Below, piece by piece: positions 1 through 12,067 of a DNA stretch of 64,000 nucleotides (positions within the stretch are counted from its first letter, which is position 1; the number at the start of each line of letters is the position of its first letter). The DNA comes from Hyaloperonospora brassicae. Taxonomy: Eukaryota; Oomycota; Peronosporomycetes; Peronosporales; Peronosporaceae. The notes under the pieces were generated by a model. That model worked only from the letters and a program-made list of their open reading frames with translations. It ran no database searches and was not told the DNA's origin. The translations under genes and the position numbers were made by a program. Location of the stretch: NCBI GenBank assembly GCA_947650285.1, contig CANTFL010000410.1:1-64000 (forward strand), written 5' to 3'.

Positions 1-21
1 GAACTGCGATCGCGCGACGTC

Positions 22-340
22 GTGAGAGTGCTGACGAATGAACACATCAAGCGTCAAGGAAACAAGACGGCATCGGTGAAGACTGAAGACGCTACGAAGG
101 CGTTCAGTGCCGAGTGTGAACCTCGTCAATGCACGCGCTGCGGAAATCGGGGCACACGGAGGAGCGGTGCTGGACCAAGCAGAAAGATCAGAACCAACGC
201 GCTTGACGCGGCGGCAACAATCGTGGACGCGGAGCCAACAATGTCCAGCAAAGGGACAACAACAACTACCGTGACGACTTTGACCGAGTGTCAGTGCAGT
301 CTCGCTCTCGAGGTGGCCTTTCGACCGGTAAGAATTTGAC
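22..340 (+). pseudogene. Copia gag C-terminal region with frameshifted CCHC knuckle
   Basis: The frame opens with a Copia-like gag tail and reads C-T-R-C-G-N-R-G, the first half of a CX2CX4HX4C nucleocapsid knuckle. The second half, H-T-E-E-R-C-W, is in the next frame from about 153, so one base has been lost inside the knuckle. After the shift the sequence continues as an R/G/N/Q-rich linker (NNRGRGANN, RDDFDRVSVQ) with one in-frame stop. The knuckle normally binds genomic RNA during particle assembly. The copy is non-functional. The ATG at 22 is probably not a true start, since the element enters from outside the window. Confidence 0.7.
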
Positions 341-349
341 AGGAATGTA

Positions 350-603
350 TTGTCACTCGCCGTTCGTGCGACGCACCACATCGCGGTAACTATAATGACC
401 AAGTTTGCAAGTCTCAACGAGCGGGATGAAGTCGAACTGTCGGTGGCTGACGGAAGCAAAGCTGCTATCAAGGGCGTCGAGACCATCATAGAGCGAGTGG
501 CCCTGTCAACTGGCAACGAGCGCGAGATAGAGATCAAGGACGTGCTGTTCGTGCCAAACATGGGCACGAGCCTGTTATCGGTACCGCACATCAACAGTGC
601 ACA
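350..603 (+). pseudogene. Copia protease / gag-pre-integrase fragment, active site lost
   Basis: The frame reads L-A-V-R-A-T-H-H-I-A, then a segment with KFASLNERDEVELSVADGSK and ends with FVPNMGTSLLSVPHI. In Copia polyproteins the A-T-H-H-I segment is preceded by the aspartic protease motif D-S/T-G. Here only an arginine stands in its place, which fits a short deletion of the catalytic triplet. The downstream part matches the usual A-D-G ... L-L-S-V pattern of the pre-integrase region. The frame runs seven codons into pectin-lyase-like DNA before stopping at 620-622, so the join lies at about 599-604. Confidence 0.7.
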
Positions 604-794
604 ATCTTTATACCAGGCTTAAATGGTGGTACCAAGGCGGGCAACAACGTCAGGTTCGACAACTTGAATGTATCTCGCGTCGGCCGCCAAATGGTCGTGA
701 CAAACAGCGCTGGCACGGCTGGAATAACCATCATCAACTCGGACTTCGACGGGCGCACGGACAATTCGATTCTTGCGACGGCCACCACTCCTGG
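604..794 (+). pseudogene. Pectin lyase (PL1) gene fragment
   Basis: The plus frame from 604 reads I-F-I-P-G, then VSRVGRQMVVTNSAG and a segment ending FDGRTD. This matches residues about 186-249 of the intact pectin lyase at 58857-60182, roughly 60% identical by eye. The conserved G-R-Q motif (a substrate-cleft arginine in fungal pectin lyases) is kept. Near 770 a one-base shift moves the conserved C-D-G-H-H-S-W into the next frame. Homology ends with that tryptophan codon at 792-794, and the LTR starts at 795. The left side abuts Copia sequence. It is a dead internal piece of a paralogous gene caught between two retroelements. Confidence 0.8.
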
Positions 795-1703
795 TGTTGT
801 ATAGAATTAGTCAGATCTGTGGCAATACATACTCAATGTTCCAACACAACAAATACCAAGCTAGTCGGCACAGTTGACATAGTACGCCGGGTACCTTCCC
901 TTCGCGGTCCGATCCTTTGGGTTCTGTTGTGGCTTTATACTAGCTGAATACCTCCAACCACTCACACGCCTTTTCTACATGACCGCCTGAGCTCAGCAAT
1001 TTCGTTCCTCGATCCTGTGACCTCGTACCATTACGTTGACGTCGGCGTTTTCACGCTTTTGTTGGTCAGCCGGCGAAGTATACGCCCGACTGGAAGATTT
1101 ACGATGTACTTGGTTGAAGCTCCACCGGCTCGTCGCTTGACGAGTCTTTGTGCAGTGCCGTCTATTGGTCCACAGGCTTGCAGTTTGCCGAGTCTTAAAG
1201 CGGTACCACCCATTGAATAACCGACTCGACGTGCGACGAGCCTTAAAGAGGTGCCGTCTACTAGGTAACCGGCTCGCCGTGCGATGAGACAGATCGTTCG
1301 CTGGAAGCGAGTACTAGCCACCCTGGGGCGACTAAACCTTTGGCGCTTCCAATCAAGACCTCTAAAAGCTATGCTCCTCGAGTTTCGACAGCAGGAATAA
1401 TCCAGCCCACACAGGAAATTACCTCAAATGTGCACACGTATCTTGGACTTGGAAACTTCTGCTCTGTACTGATTATCTCTTATTCTCTTCTTGGTTGCAA
1501 AACAATTCTATAGTGGTTCTCTTTCTACCTCCTCGTCGTCCTATACTGCTACCTGGTGGAAAGAATAATCAATCATATTCTACTTGCTCGTCGCAGCTTG
1601 GCTCGTCGATTCTTTCTTTGTCGAGTCTCGTCTCGTCGAGGATTGACTCGTCTAGTCGTGCTTCGCCGACTTAGATGTGCTTCGGCTTCTCTCGTCGAGT
1701 TCA
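795..1703 (-). repeat. 3' LTR of element 1 (909 bp)
   Basis: A direct repeat of 12466-13490. On the plus strand it begins TGTTGTATA and ends GAGTTCA, so on the element strand it starts TGAACTC and ends CA, the usual TG...CA form. From 795 to about 1520 it is nearly identical to the other copy, with only scattered single-base changes. The last 180 bp (U3 side) are clearly diverged and about 115 bp shorter. The U3 part is rich in CTCGTCGA-like repeats. Its outer edge abuts the pectin lyase fragment. Confidence 0.85.
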
Positions 1704-2109
1704 TTTATCCTATACCCAAACCAACTGTGGGGAATACGAAGCTCAAAACATTCTTTGAACCACAATTGCCCCGGTAGCGATACGAATCTAGCTGGGAATG
1801 CCTCGACCAATTTATCTTCTCTCTCCGCAAATTGTCTTGCTTGAGCTTGCTCGCTCATCTTTCGCCGACTTAAGGCACTACGTGAATCGTCGTGCTTGCT
1901 CTCTCGTCCACAGCACGGTGGAAGTGTTTGCAATTGCTTTGTTCCGTACCGTTTAGAACCAGTCACCGGATAAGTCAACTAGTCCTGTTAACTCCTCAGC
2001 TTGCGTGATGGTTAGAAAAGTGTGGTCACACTTTTCTCTCGCCTGAAGCGTCGTCCTAACCCCTTGTGATACGTGATGTTTTCATGATGTGACCTACTCA
2101 GACTAACTT

Positions 2110-3421
2110 GGCATCCAATGTTGTCTGGTGAGGGTCATCTGTAAGCTTATCGACTTGCATTCTATTGCCGCCGAAGTGATCCCGATGACTTTGCTTCGAC
2201 AAGCTCGCCTGATAGACTCAAAGCCGCGGTGGGTCTGCAACGTTTGCAACATGGCCAATACGATTTCTTGTACACGAGCGGTAACATCATTTCTGATGAT
2301 GTCGCCGCCCTGTGCTCCTTGCTCACAAGCGATTTCGTCTCTCGGAAGCCGCCTCGGCGATGCTAGAACGTCGACGGAAAGAGTTCGACCAATGAAAATC
2401 ATCTCCGTTATACGCTTAAAGGCATGGACCACCAAGTTCAGTGGCGAGAGGTAGATCGGTTGCTGATCGTGACTGATCTATTGCAGACTCGACGGCCGCT
2501 GCTCGATGCGTCAAAGCATCATCCCTCCGGCACTCCACGACACTCGCCGACCTGGCCGTCCTCGCCGGTTGGAATGCCGTTGTGCCTATCAATAAAACAG
2601 ACTCGGTAGATCGGTTGTGCGTCGCGCTTGCGCAGTCGGAGCGGAGCGGAGTTGAGCAGCGCACCGTCGACGAATGGAAACCGCGATCGCCAAGTCTGTG
2701 AAACTGCCCGCAGAACCATGTCGATACAGGTTGAAACTGCTACTTGGCAAGCGGCTACGTCGAGAATCAACAGGGTCATCGAATCATTGAAAAAAACTAT
2801 CTATACTTTCGAGACCAAGGCCGCTCGGATGTCTGCTCAGCGCGCGGTCCGACTTGAGTCGGCAGAGAAAATATCTCCAGCTTGCAAGTGGAGATCCTAG
2901 AGCGCGACCGAATGAATCGTTTCGTCTTACGGATCAATTATCCAAGCCTTGAGCCCAGCAAAGAGCCACCCACGGCGTCGCACCGTCGTATTATCATGAA
3001 TTCTAAGAATATACCATAGTCACCGTCGACTGGGTCACGCATCACTTACGTGCCGTGTTTGTCACCTGCTTCTCCATCGCGCAGCGAGTTTTCCACTGAG
3101 GGCACGTAGTATACGCCGTCGTCTTCATTGATACCAGTCCAGTCGTCTTGCTCATTGAGACCGGTCTCTACGTCCAGCAGACAGTATTCGACGTCTCGCT
3201 CGCCGAAATCGGTCTCTACGTCCGGTCAATCGTTTCCGCCGTCTCGTTTGCCCAGTCCGGTCTCTTCATCCAGCCAATTCTTGTCGACGACGCCAGAACT
3301 TCCGCTTCCGGCTTCACTGTTGTCGGGTGATCCGTCGGTACGGGTTGTAGGCGGCTATAATGTGACGTCTTTGCGTAAGTCTGTCACCTCCTCACGTTCG
3401 ACGACTATGACAGGATCTTAG
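2110..3421 (+). pseudogene. Opposite-strand coiled-coil reading frame in element 1
   Basis: Between the chromodomain and the 3' LTR, coding-like sequence lies on the plus strand, opposite to pol, and is spread over several frames. Segments include I-S-D-D-V-A-A-L-C-S-L-L-T-S-D-F-V (near 2295), L-S-E-A-A-S-A-M-L-E-R-R-R-K-E-F (near 2345), L-A-D-L-A-V-L-A-G-W (near 2545), INRVIESLKKTIYTFETKAA (about 2770-2830) and LQVEILERDRMNRFVLRI (from 2882). These are helical, heptad-like and charged. A serine/proline-rich tail follows (3128-3421). At least four frameshifts are needed to link them. I recognise no family. A low-complexity artefact is possible for the tail but less so for the helical part. 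Confidence 0.4.
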
Positions 3422-4173
3422 GCTAGAAGTAGTACTACGAACAGTCGTTTGCTTCTCCCATTGTATTTTCATGTTAATACAGCGGTGGTGCAGCCGCGTA
3501 TTCTTCGCCGTCGCAGTGGCGTGAGTCTATTAATTGCGTCAGCTGGAACTCGATGTAATGGTACTTAATTTCTCGAGTGGCGTAGGTGACCACGTCAATC
3601 TCGTCAACTTATGTTCCTGTCTCTGAAACCGTGGTCATATTGGTTCCCTCGTCGCTTTAGGGGTCTTCTTTGTCCCCGCGATTTCGTCGCTGCCGAGTAT
3701 AGATGACACTACCGTCGACTTCGTGAAATGAAGGAAGAGTTGCAGTTCAAGTCGTCCTTTCGCGTCTACGCCCGCCCAACGTTCCCAAAAATTATTTTCA
3801 CTTGAACCGCGTTCCACAATGTCTCCTGCTGCACCTCGGACTGTCTCGACTCGTCAATCATCCATTTATTCTTTTTAATCCTGTGAAGCACTACACATAG
3901 CCGTTGGTCGTTCAGCGTTTCACTTAGCGACCCGACAAGTCTGAGGAGACCTTCGATGACATCTCATTTCATATATTTAGTCTATCATCTCGATAGCTCA
4001 ACTCGATGAGTCAACCTTCGTCGAGTCTTGACTCCTCGAGTCTGTAGGTGATCCATTTGAGAAATTTGGTCCCTTTCTTATCTACCTTATGCAACATAGA
4101 CGTAGTGCTTTCTCCTTTATCTATGCCTGCTTATCATCACAGAGGTAAGGTTGAAGGTGACAGTGTGTGTGGG

Positions 4174-4603
4174 CTAGCACAAATCTATCCATCGCACCAT
4201 CTTCAGCCGATTTTCTTGCTTCTTCTGACGTAGGTAATCGTATAAAACCTCCGCACGATATAACTCAAAAGGCTCCCATGTCGCTGTGTCATCGCCTTTC
4301 CACTCATCAGCAACTGTCGCTGAGCCCTGATGGTGCTCGAAGAAAGTAGTAAGTCGTCATCCAGGATTGCTTCTACTTCATAAATCCCGCTCGCTTCGTT
4401 TGGCTCCCAACTATCCTATGGTAAGAGTTCTTCTTCAATATCGAAACATGTGGTCTCTGCGAGTCCAGTTCGAGGCTCCCTCCAAGTCGTTCACCATTAT
4501 CCTTAAATTGCTGCACGCGTAACACATGTACGACAGAGTAGAATCTATACCCACTTCGTTCGGGTAACTCTACCTCGAAAGCAAAGTCCTCTACTCCTCG
4601 CAT
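4174..4603 (-). pseudogene. Integrase C-terminus and chromodomain of element 1
   Basis: The minus frame 4603-4373 carries E-V-E-L-P-E-R-S-G-Y-R-F-Y-S-V-V-H-V, the conserved segment after the integrase core (E-L-P-x-x-x-x-x-H-P-V-F-H-V in many Gypsy elements). In another frame, 4306-4174, W-K-G-D-D-T-A-T-W-E-P ends in L-Y-D-Y-L-R-Q-K-K. This is the aromatic core of a chromodomain followed by the basic tail, closed by a stop at 4174. Chromodomains steer integration toward particular chromatin. A frameshift separates the two parts. Confidence 0.65.
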
Positions 4604-5341
4604 TGTGCGGAACGGCCCATGCCATTAATGAACCGGCGTTTTCTTCAGGTCCGGCTTTACTTTCTCCAAAAACTGCCATAATTAATCTTTTTTGTCGAAC
4701 CTGGACTTGGATGGCGGATCTCTCTTCGGCTTGTTGACCTGCTTTTTGAGTACGATAGGGTTGTTCCGTTCGTGGGATGGATCGTCGTTTTGCCGGGCTT
4801 AATCCCTCATTATGAAATTTTGCTCGTCGAGATTTAGCACTCACTTAAATATTCGTTAACAAGCTTGAACGCTACCTCTCGTTGTCGTGAGGCTCGCACC
4901 GCCACATGACCGGGTATGCTGCGATAATTTATTTGCTTACTCCGGCAAGTGTTCGCCGAATCTATTTTGTCATTAATTTCAGTCATGAGTGCACATCCCA
5001 ACCATGCACGAGGTAGAAAGGAGTCCCTTTTCTTGTAGGGTCTCTGGAGTTATTGATCATTAATATTGATCGATCGGGGATGCCGTCCTAGTCGGCTTGA
5101 AGGGGATTCTCGACATACACGCGAACTTTCTGTATCATCATCTTGAAGCTCCGTTTTTGTTTTTTGTATTTCTTGGGGTCTGTCACTTCAAGTAGCTTGC
5201 GATTTAGTTCCATCTTCTCGGTAAAAATCGAAAACTTCGCTCATGAATCGTGGGTCTCTACAATGTCGAATGAGGCTGATAACGCCAAATCGACGGAAGA
5301 TGCTTGCTTCGAATGCTTTCGAAAGTTTTGATGTCTCTACT

Positions 5342-5695
5342 TCATTCATGGCTTGGGCAATTACGAACCTCGCAAAAGTCATCTTGGAACAGTGTTAGCC
5401 CAGTATATCTTCGTCGATTTACTGGCAAAGGAAAAGCAAAATCCACTGTTATCAGCTGAAAAGGCTGGCCAATTACGACGTCACCTGGCGACTGGCCCCT
5501 CGAGTGAGACGTGCCCTTGCTGATACCGCAATATATAAAAGCTTGTATGTGTTTTGTCACATCAGCATCTAGTCCGGTCCAGGTATAGTCGGACTCTACT
5601 CGCGTAAACGTCCATACGACCCACTGAAGTCTACCTTCTCCAGAAGCATGGCAATTTAGCAGAATATCATCGATCAAAGTGGTTGGAACTACCAA
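5342..5695 (-). pseudogene. Integrase fragment of element 1
   Basis: A 117-codon minus frame includes R-V-E-S-D-Y-T-W-T-G-L-D-A-D-V and F-I-Y-C-G-I-S-K-G. This is the end of the zinc-binding domain of a Gypsy integrase, which usually reads Y-x-W-P-G-M-x-x-D-V then C-x-x-C-x-x-x-K. A single cysteine remains of the C-x-x-C pair. The segment P-F-Q-L-I-T-V-D-F-A then leads into the catalytic core with the first aspartate. The second aspartate and the glutamate were not found intact in this frame. Confidence 0.65.
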
Positions 5696-7034
5696 TCGTT
5701 ACTTTAGGTATTTGTATTGCAGCATATTCGACTCGCGGCGTCGCCCTAGGTAGTAGAATATATCAACCTCGCTGAGAACGTACCGATTCACGATTTTTTA
5801 CTGCTTCGTTATCTTGGTCATGGGCCAACTTGTCAAACTCGCCGCCAAGAAACGGCTTAAGCGTTGCTCGCTTCTCTGTCTCTTCTTAAGTTATCAAGAT
5901 CCTACTATGCATTCGGCCTGCACGACTAGAGAGTTGACGTCGTTAATACTCGGCTTTTCTCGGTGCCTAGGCGTTTTTTTGTTGGGTGCTTTGATATACT
6001 TCGAGTCAGCGACTCGGACACGTCAACTTCTACTCCCCGTATGTATTGTTATCGTTAGCGGCTGTTTTTCTTCTTTCAACGAAGGGGGTTCTACGGGAAA
6101 TTTGTCTGGTAAAAGTTTGAGCTTCTGCAGATCGTTGAGTCGTCCTGGGTCCTCAATTACTTGCCGCGATTCGCCTTCCAAGGTTCGGTGGCTAGTGTAT
6201 CGTCGGCCGCGTTGTAACACCGTATAACACGCAAATACCGGACAGCGTTGAACTGGGCAACAAATTCTTTGAGACGCGATAACATCACGTGCAACGAGTC
6301 TTAATTGCATGCAATCACCCCCATGATTTGCTGGATAGAGAGCGTGGTGTAACCCACCGTGATCAAGTCAGGCATTTTGTGTTTTGATGCTGCTTGTGCC
6401 CCATATTTTGATTCCATGAACGCCGTATGATTGTCTTTCGCTACCGACAAGTGATCGCTTGCAGCGATCAAAAATTTTTTTATGGGAAATTTGCACTTTT
6501 TCCACTATCAACAACCAAAAAAACATTCTCTTTGGTCATCGCGGAGACATCGAACTACAGTACAAAACCAACTAATGGTGGAGGCACATGTGCATCGAAA
6601 TGCTCAGGTTACAAGCGTATATTCGACGAGTGATGGGCAGATAAGGAATTGTGTGTATTAACGACTCGTCGAAGCCGATAGTCGGCGTTACGGACGCCTG
6701 CAACAACTGGGCGGATTCTTCATCGCGTACTGTCTTAATCTTCAAATGATACGGGAGAGTATATCAGTGGAGCTGAAGGCCCTTCCGTATAATGCCTTGG
6801 ACGAGCCGTTCCATCGTTGATAATCGTGTGTATACTGCATGACGCTTTGAACAAAAAGAGTATGTGTAATCTTCAGAAAATGAAGCAGCGCTAGCATTTC
6901 GCGCTCAGAAGGATGTTAATTAATCCCGCTCTCCATCAATACTCGACCACAGAACCGGACCGGTTGTAACAATCTGTCATGTCATCCATTTTCATCAACG
7001 TACTGCTTGACATCCGATCATTGGCATAAAACCA

Positions 7035-7990
7035 TCACATAAATGTCGGATGTAAAGACAAAATGACGCAGAACTGGAGCTTTGACGATTTGTTGTTGCA
7101 GGATAGTGAAGCAGCGCGTGCCCCTACCAGGTTTGCCTCGGACAAAAAACCTTCTTTCTTGAGGTAATACAGTGCTGCTCCATACCTAGCGACGTTCAGA
7201 ATGCACCGACTATAAAATTTAATCGCCCCAAGAAGCGCTTCCGCACCCTTTTTGACGCTGGGAACGGCCATTCGACGAGTAACACCAGTTCGGCCAGGTA
7301 AGGTGCAATGCCCTGTGTGGTTACTTTGTGCGACAGGGAGTCAACTTGAAGCTGCACAAAGATGCTCCTAATGAATTTGTTACTAATGCGACACTCCGTA
7401 AAGCGTACCAACAACCGGTCGAGCGTTTCCAGACATTCCTAAAACATTTTCCCTAAACGCAGATATCGTCCACAAACGCTCGACGACTGAACACTGGTAC
7501 AACTGAAGATCCATCGAGTTCGCCCGTGACAAACATGTTGCTCACCGGTTAATTGGCCCATCACCCCAAAGGATCAGACTTATTATAAGCTTGGTAGCTA
7601 GCTTCTACCTTTTTAACAACGATATACTTGTGGCAAACTCGTTGAGATCTGAGGTTTCGGCTGCACGCTTTCACTCATTTGCATTTTCAGCAACTTTCAC
7701 TTTGGTGGCAAAGTCTTGCCACCCATTGTTTGGCCGAACATACCTCCACAACGAGTTTTCAGTTAGTTGTTGGTAAAAACATGGGAGTATTCTCAAGTCC
7801 ATACGGCATACGCAACCACTCGAATGCCTAAAGGAACATACAAACACTGACAAGTGACGGTCTTCTTCCGTCAGTAACTACTTAAAATCGAAAAGCCACG
7901 TTGAGCGACTAAATCCGTTGACATCCATCGAGCTCGGTCATCAAATGTCAACTAGGGGCATTGCGTATAAAATGCTGGCCGTGACGGCGT
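7035..7990 (-). pseudogene. Reverse transcriptase / RNase H remnants of element 1
   Basis: Minus-strand pieces in at least three frames together look like Gypsy RT. They show R-M-P-Y-G-L at 7792-7812 (normally R-M-P-x-G-L-x-N-A-P), the catalytic F-V-D-D-I at 7462-7476, a following L-x-R-F-T-E-C-R-I-S segment, and the start of the RNase H link with L-G-A-I-K-F-Y-S-R. The enzyme would copy element RNA into DNA. Stops and frameshifts between the motifs make it inactive. The order is correct for the element's minus-strand orientation. Confidence 0.7.
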
Positions 7991-8314
7991 GGACTAGTTT
8001 ATAATGGATTCATGAGCGGACTTCAACACCATTCTTTGTTTGGACAATCACTATAGGCGACGCCCATGGACGATAATATAACGGAATTAGCCTTGCCTTC
8101 AATAATACTTATTAAATATTGTACAACTTCGATAGTAGCGTAGTGGATACCGTCTGGCTCGTTGCTTGATGGGATCATGACATCGGACGTCGACATCACG
8201 CACTACTCTGTATGCTAAAGGGGTAGATCATACCGCTAAAGATCATGATTACTTCGTTTTTCTGTTATTATTCAACAAATCTTACTCGTTGCTCCTTCGT
8301 ATGAACCGGGCATA

Positions 8315-8792
8315 TCACCTTTTTTTGGTGTAATCCAGTTTTGATGGTGCTACCTCAGTGATATCCGGTAAGAACGCGAGTTCTTTAGAATACTCTTCGA
8401 GGCTGATGTCGCTAGCAATATGCCTCAAATCGGATGTATCGATTAGAGAAGGTTTCGAATGGCTATCCGTACTCGTCGCATCGACTGTTCTTAACGCACT
8501 GAGAAAGCAGGAAGCTTGGCAACCTAACTGCGACCAGAATTTCGTCTGTCGTCGTATCATCTCCTCCTCACATTTGATCGAGTCGATCGAAGGGAATAAA
8601 TGCGATATCAACTTGACCGTCTTCCGCGCACGACCAGTTGAGCTGAACAGCTTGGATCGATATCATCACTATCTCCGCAGTGAATGTTGCTGAGAACAAT
8701 GTGACCACCGGCGTATTGTGATCCGAAATTTGTCCGGTGGCCGTTGCTTCGTCCGGAAACATGTTGTTATACATATAATAAGAACCACCCAC
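8315..8792 (-). pseudogene. Pol N-terminal region of element 1 (before RT)
   Basis: Two overlapping minus frames lie between the protease zone and the reverse transcriptase. The second ends with a segment reading E-E-Y-S-K-E-L-A-F-L-P-D-I-T-E and then K-L-D-Y-T. This resembles the linker before RT in oomycete Gypsy polyproteins (L-A-F-L-P-D-L-T then T-L-D-Y), recalled as a family pattern rather than checked by search. A frame change and stops separate it from the RT below. Confidence 0.45.
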
Positions 8793-11700
8793 TTAGGTAT
8801 GAGTTAGACCATCATCGTTGCAGTTATGAATGTATCGACTTCTTCGTCAAACGCATTCGTTCTGTTCATTGCGAACTTGATCATACTGTCGATACATTCC
8901 TGTATGTCGTGTAAAATATCGCCGCTAGACAGCACGCAATGTTTTCTCAACCATTCCGGATACTGTTCATATCATTGCTTTAAAACCGTACGTCCGTCTT
9001 ATTTTAAATCCTAGCACCTTTCAGCCGTAATATGTCGAAGCGGTAATCCTTACGTAATTGTACTTCCGGAGCATCACTTCGTTTAGTAGTCATAGCAAGA
9101 CCTGGTAGTACGCTGAACATCATGCAACTTTCATGGGGAAGTTATTCAGCCGCAGCCTCGTTGCCTTACTTTTCTATCTAAAATCACAATCAATGTAATT
9201 ATGAGAATTCGACACATCCACAGCTCATGCATTAATTTGCCAGGTTGTTTGTGTTGCAGCTGAAACTTTTTGTACAAACAGATCTCGACATTTAGTGAGC
9301 TAGCCGTTACTTCGGCAATTTCATCTCAGTTTGTGGTACCGTCGACTTCTCTTAACGACTTTATTAGAGGTTTAGTGATTTTATCTAGAATTTTGGCTGT
9401 CACGTTATGCGTGTCTAGTCGGATACCGGCTGGTATCATGAAATTCGTCCCAAGGGTGAGATCCACCTTAGCATGATAAAGCAAATCCCGCATCATATTT
9501 ATAATCTACTCCCCATCCTAGAGTGATTACCACTGTTGATCGTAGCGTGGTGACGACTTTCGACTTTTTGATTCCTTGTACATTAACTTGTTTGTCGTTA
9601 TCATGCGTCGTCGTATTCGTAACTTCCTATCAAATGGTTTGCCCATGGCCGAAATGATATCGCCTGTATCCAGCAATTTTATGGTTCATTTATCAATGAC
9701 ACAACCTTGACTAAAGCCCGCATCCGTACTCGTCGATCGAACTTCCTCAACGGCCACCATTCATGAATTAAATTCTGATATAATCTTCATTTCTTTCTTC
9801 CTTCCCATCTTAGTACCTATTCGTCTCTTTGCGTCCATCCTTAAGTTCGATCGGCCTTTACCATCATCCCGACGATCCCGTTCTCTCTCTTGTTCTTCAC
9901 CTTTTCACACGTCGGGTCGTTGCGTATCCCCAACGAAGGCGAACACGTAATTCTCTTCCACTGCTAGTTCCCACTTACTGTGGCAGCCCGTTCTTATCCG
10001 ACCCATTCAGAGTCGGTGATCCTGCTAGTGTATAAGAATTGACGAGTATATCCTGTGAAGGCCTTCTGGATCAGTTAATTTATCAACCGAGGTCTCGACG
10101 ATTTTGACAAGCTTTTTAAATCGTGCGGAAAACTTACACCTACCGACGTCGTGAACCTGTTTACAGAACCATCACCGTCGTTTGCAAATTTGAGCGTCCT
10201 GTCGTATGGCACCGCATACACCGCACGGTCCATACATGCAACGCTCTTGTGACTAATATATGCGTTCCAGTCTGTACATTGTATCGATTTGGTTGTACGT
10301 CTTGTCTGACAAATTTACCAAAGGTGAGTGTGCTGAACAGTAAAATTAACGGGCGAATGGGTTTAAGACCTGACTTGATTCTGCTCCTGCTTCCATCCAG
10401 TCCGAGCTGGAGTTGGCTTTGATTCACTCCCAAGTTTTTGCAGACTTCCGTCTCTCGACGAGACGTACAAGTTTGTTTTGCCGCTCCCTCTACTATAATC
10501 GAGCGCTGGTCGCAAAGCTTCCAAGGACGCCAATGTTAGAGCAACTCGTCAATTTTGGTCATTGTTTCATATGTTGTTTCATCCATACCGACCATGTCGG
10601 TCATCGCCGTGATGTATCCGACGATCAGGTCGATATTTTGGCAGTAGTCAAGCCTTGAATCACGACTTGGTACACTCCGAAGTATACCATCATCCATTTC
10701 CTTCCGTCGGCTTTACCGTATTGATCTCCCATGGCGGCTTCGTTTGAATACGGTATCGAATCGGTCGCGCTGAACCTATCGCTTCTCGCCGAGCAGTCGA
10801 TGACTGATGATATTCCACTCCCGGATATCATCAAGCCGTTCCAGATAGATAAGGTACATCAATTTGTCGCCCCAGCAGTTGGCAGGAGGTCCTTACCAAG
10901 GTCGGCATCATACGAAACTCATTTCTCGTTTTGAATCTACGCGTACGTGCATACCCGTTCGGTCCCATTAGAAAATCGAACATGTTCTCGGTCTTAGCAC
11001 CTTCCGCCAAAAGATATCTTGAATTTTCGAATTAATTGCACTTCGAGCGGTAATAGTCCATATAATCTATGTTGAACAGCCTCTAATTCGGCTTCTTATA
11101 CTTCGAGATTTTTTGATACCGACGCTTGGCCGCCTTGTCCAGGCACAGCGAAAAGGGCTCTCACCACTTATTGTGCGGTCGGCACATCCCTCTCACCTCG
11201 TAAATGAAACGTGTGATCTATATCGAGGAATCGTCGCATCGATAGCGCTTACGTTTTTACCTGGAAATGTACTCTAATGGCACGTGTGTGCATGTTCCAT
11301 GACGTGCCCTCTTTCACTTTCAGAATCACTATAGCTAAACTGTCATTTAATGTTATTTGACCGCTTATCGGCCTCTTGCTGAGTTTCATTCGCATTTTCG
11401 TCCTCTTCGTAGCACTCATTACCTGTCACCATCGCGGTCGGTGGCTTGTTAATATCTTGGGCGTGAATTCTCCAACGTCCGTGGAGTGCGCGGTAGTGTG
11501 ATCACGGGTAATCAACTTGGTACGGCATGGCTTCCACCCTCAATAGGACTCCGCGTTTCGCCTCTATGGTTTTCAGTAGCGTTGTGATCACCGATCCCAT
11601 GTCATCGACTTCTCGCACTAATGGTTCATCGATATTTATTGCCATTTTTTTGTTTAACACGCACCATGTCCGCCTGCGTTCAACAATTTTACGGAACGAA

Positions 11701-12067
11701 GACCTTCGTTCCGCCTTGTACCCCGAACACTTCCTTTACTTTACGCCTATACCCCCATCAACTTGCTGCCCACCAACCGAAACATAGATTCTTAAAAGAT
11801 CAGCTTCGTGGACACCGATTTTCACTTATTCCCTTTTATCTCTTAGAAGCAAAACCGTGCTGTAGACCAGTTGTTCAAGTGACATGTTTTTGAGGAGTTG
11901 CATTGTTTCATTATTCAGGTTAGCCCATGTCGCTTGGTAGGCTGCCTTTGGTTTAAACAGTTAGATACAGCGACTATTCTTCATTTACTAAGCGATTCGG
12001 CACAGATCCCAATTTGCCAATGGTGTCTCTGCATTCTTCGTGGATCTGAAAGCTAGGGATTCGCTTA
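8793..12067 (-). other. Decayed interior of element 1, no readable frame
   Basis: This stretch should hold the rest of gag and the protease of element 1, but only short open frames remain on either strand and none shows a clear motif. I saw no knuckle and no D-S-G protease motif. It is best read as heavily mutated element interior. Confidence 0.5.

Larger units (their letters stand above)
1..603 (+). mobile_element. Ty1/Copia retrotransposon fragment (gag end to pre-integrase)
   Basis: The plus strand holds the gag tail, the protease region and the start of the gag-pre-integrase region of a Copia element. The window edge cuts it on the left, and on the right it stops at about 599-604, where pectin lyase sequence takes over. 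No LTR, integrase or reverse transcriptase of this element is present. Frameshifts and a lost protease motif make it inactive. The class follows from the order CCHC knuckle, R/G/N-rich linker, A-T-H-H-I, then an F-V-P-N-M-x-x-S-L-L-S-V segment, which is typical of Copia polyproteins. Confidence 0.8.
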
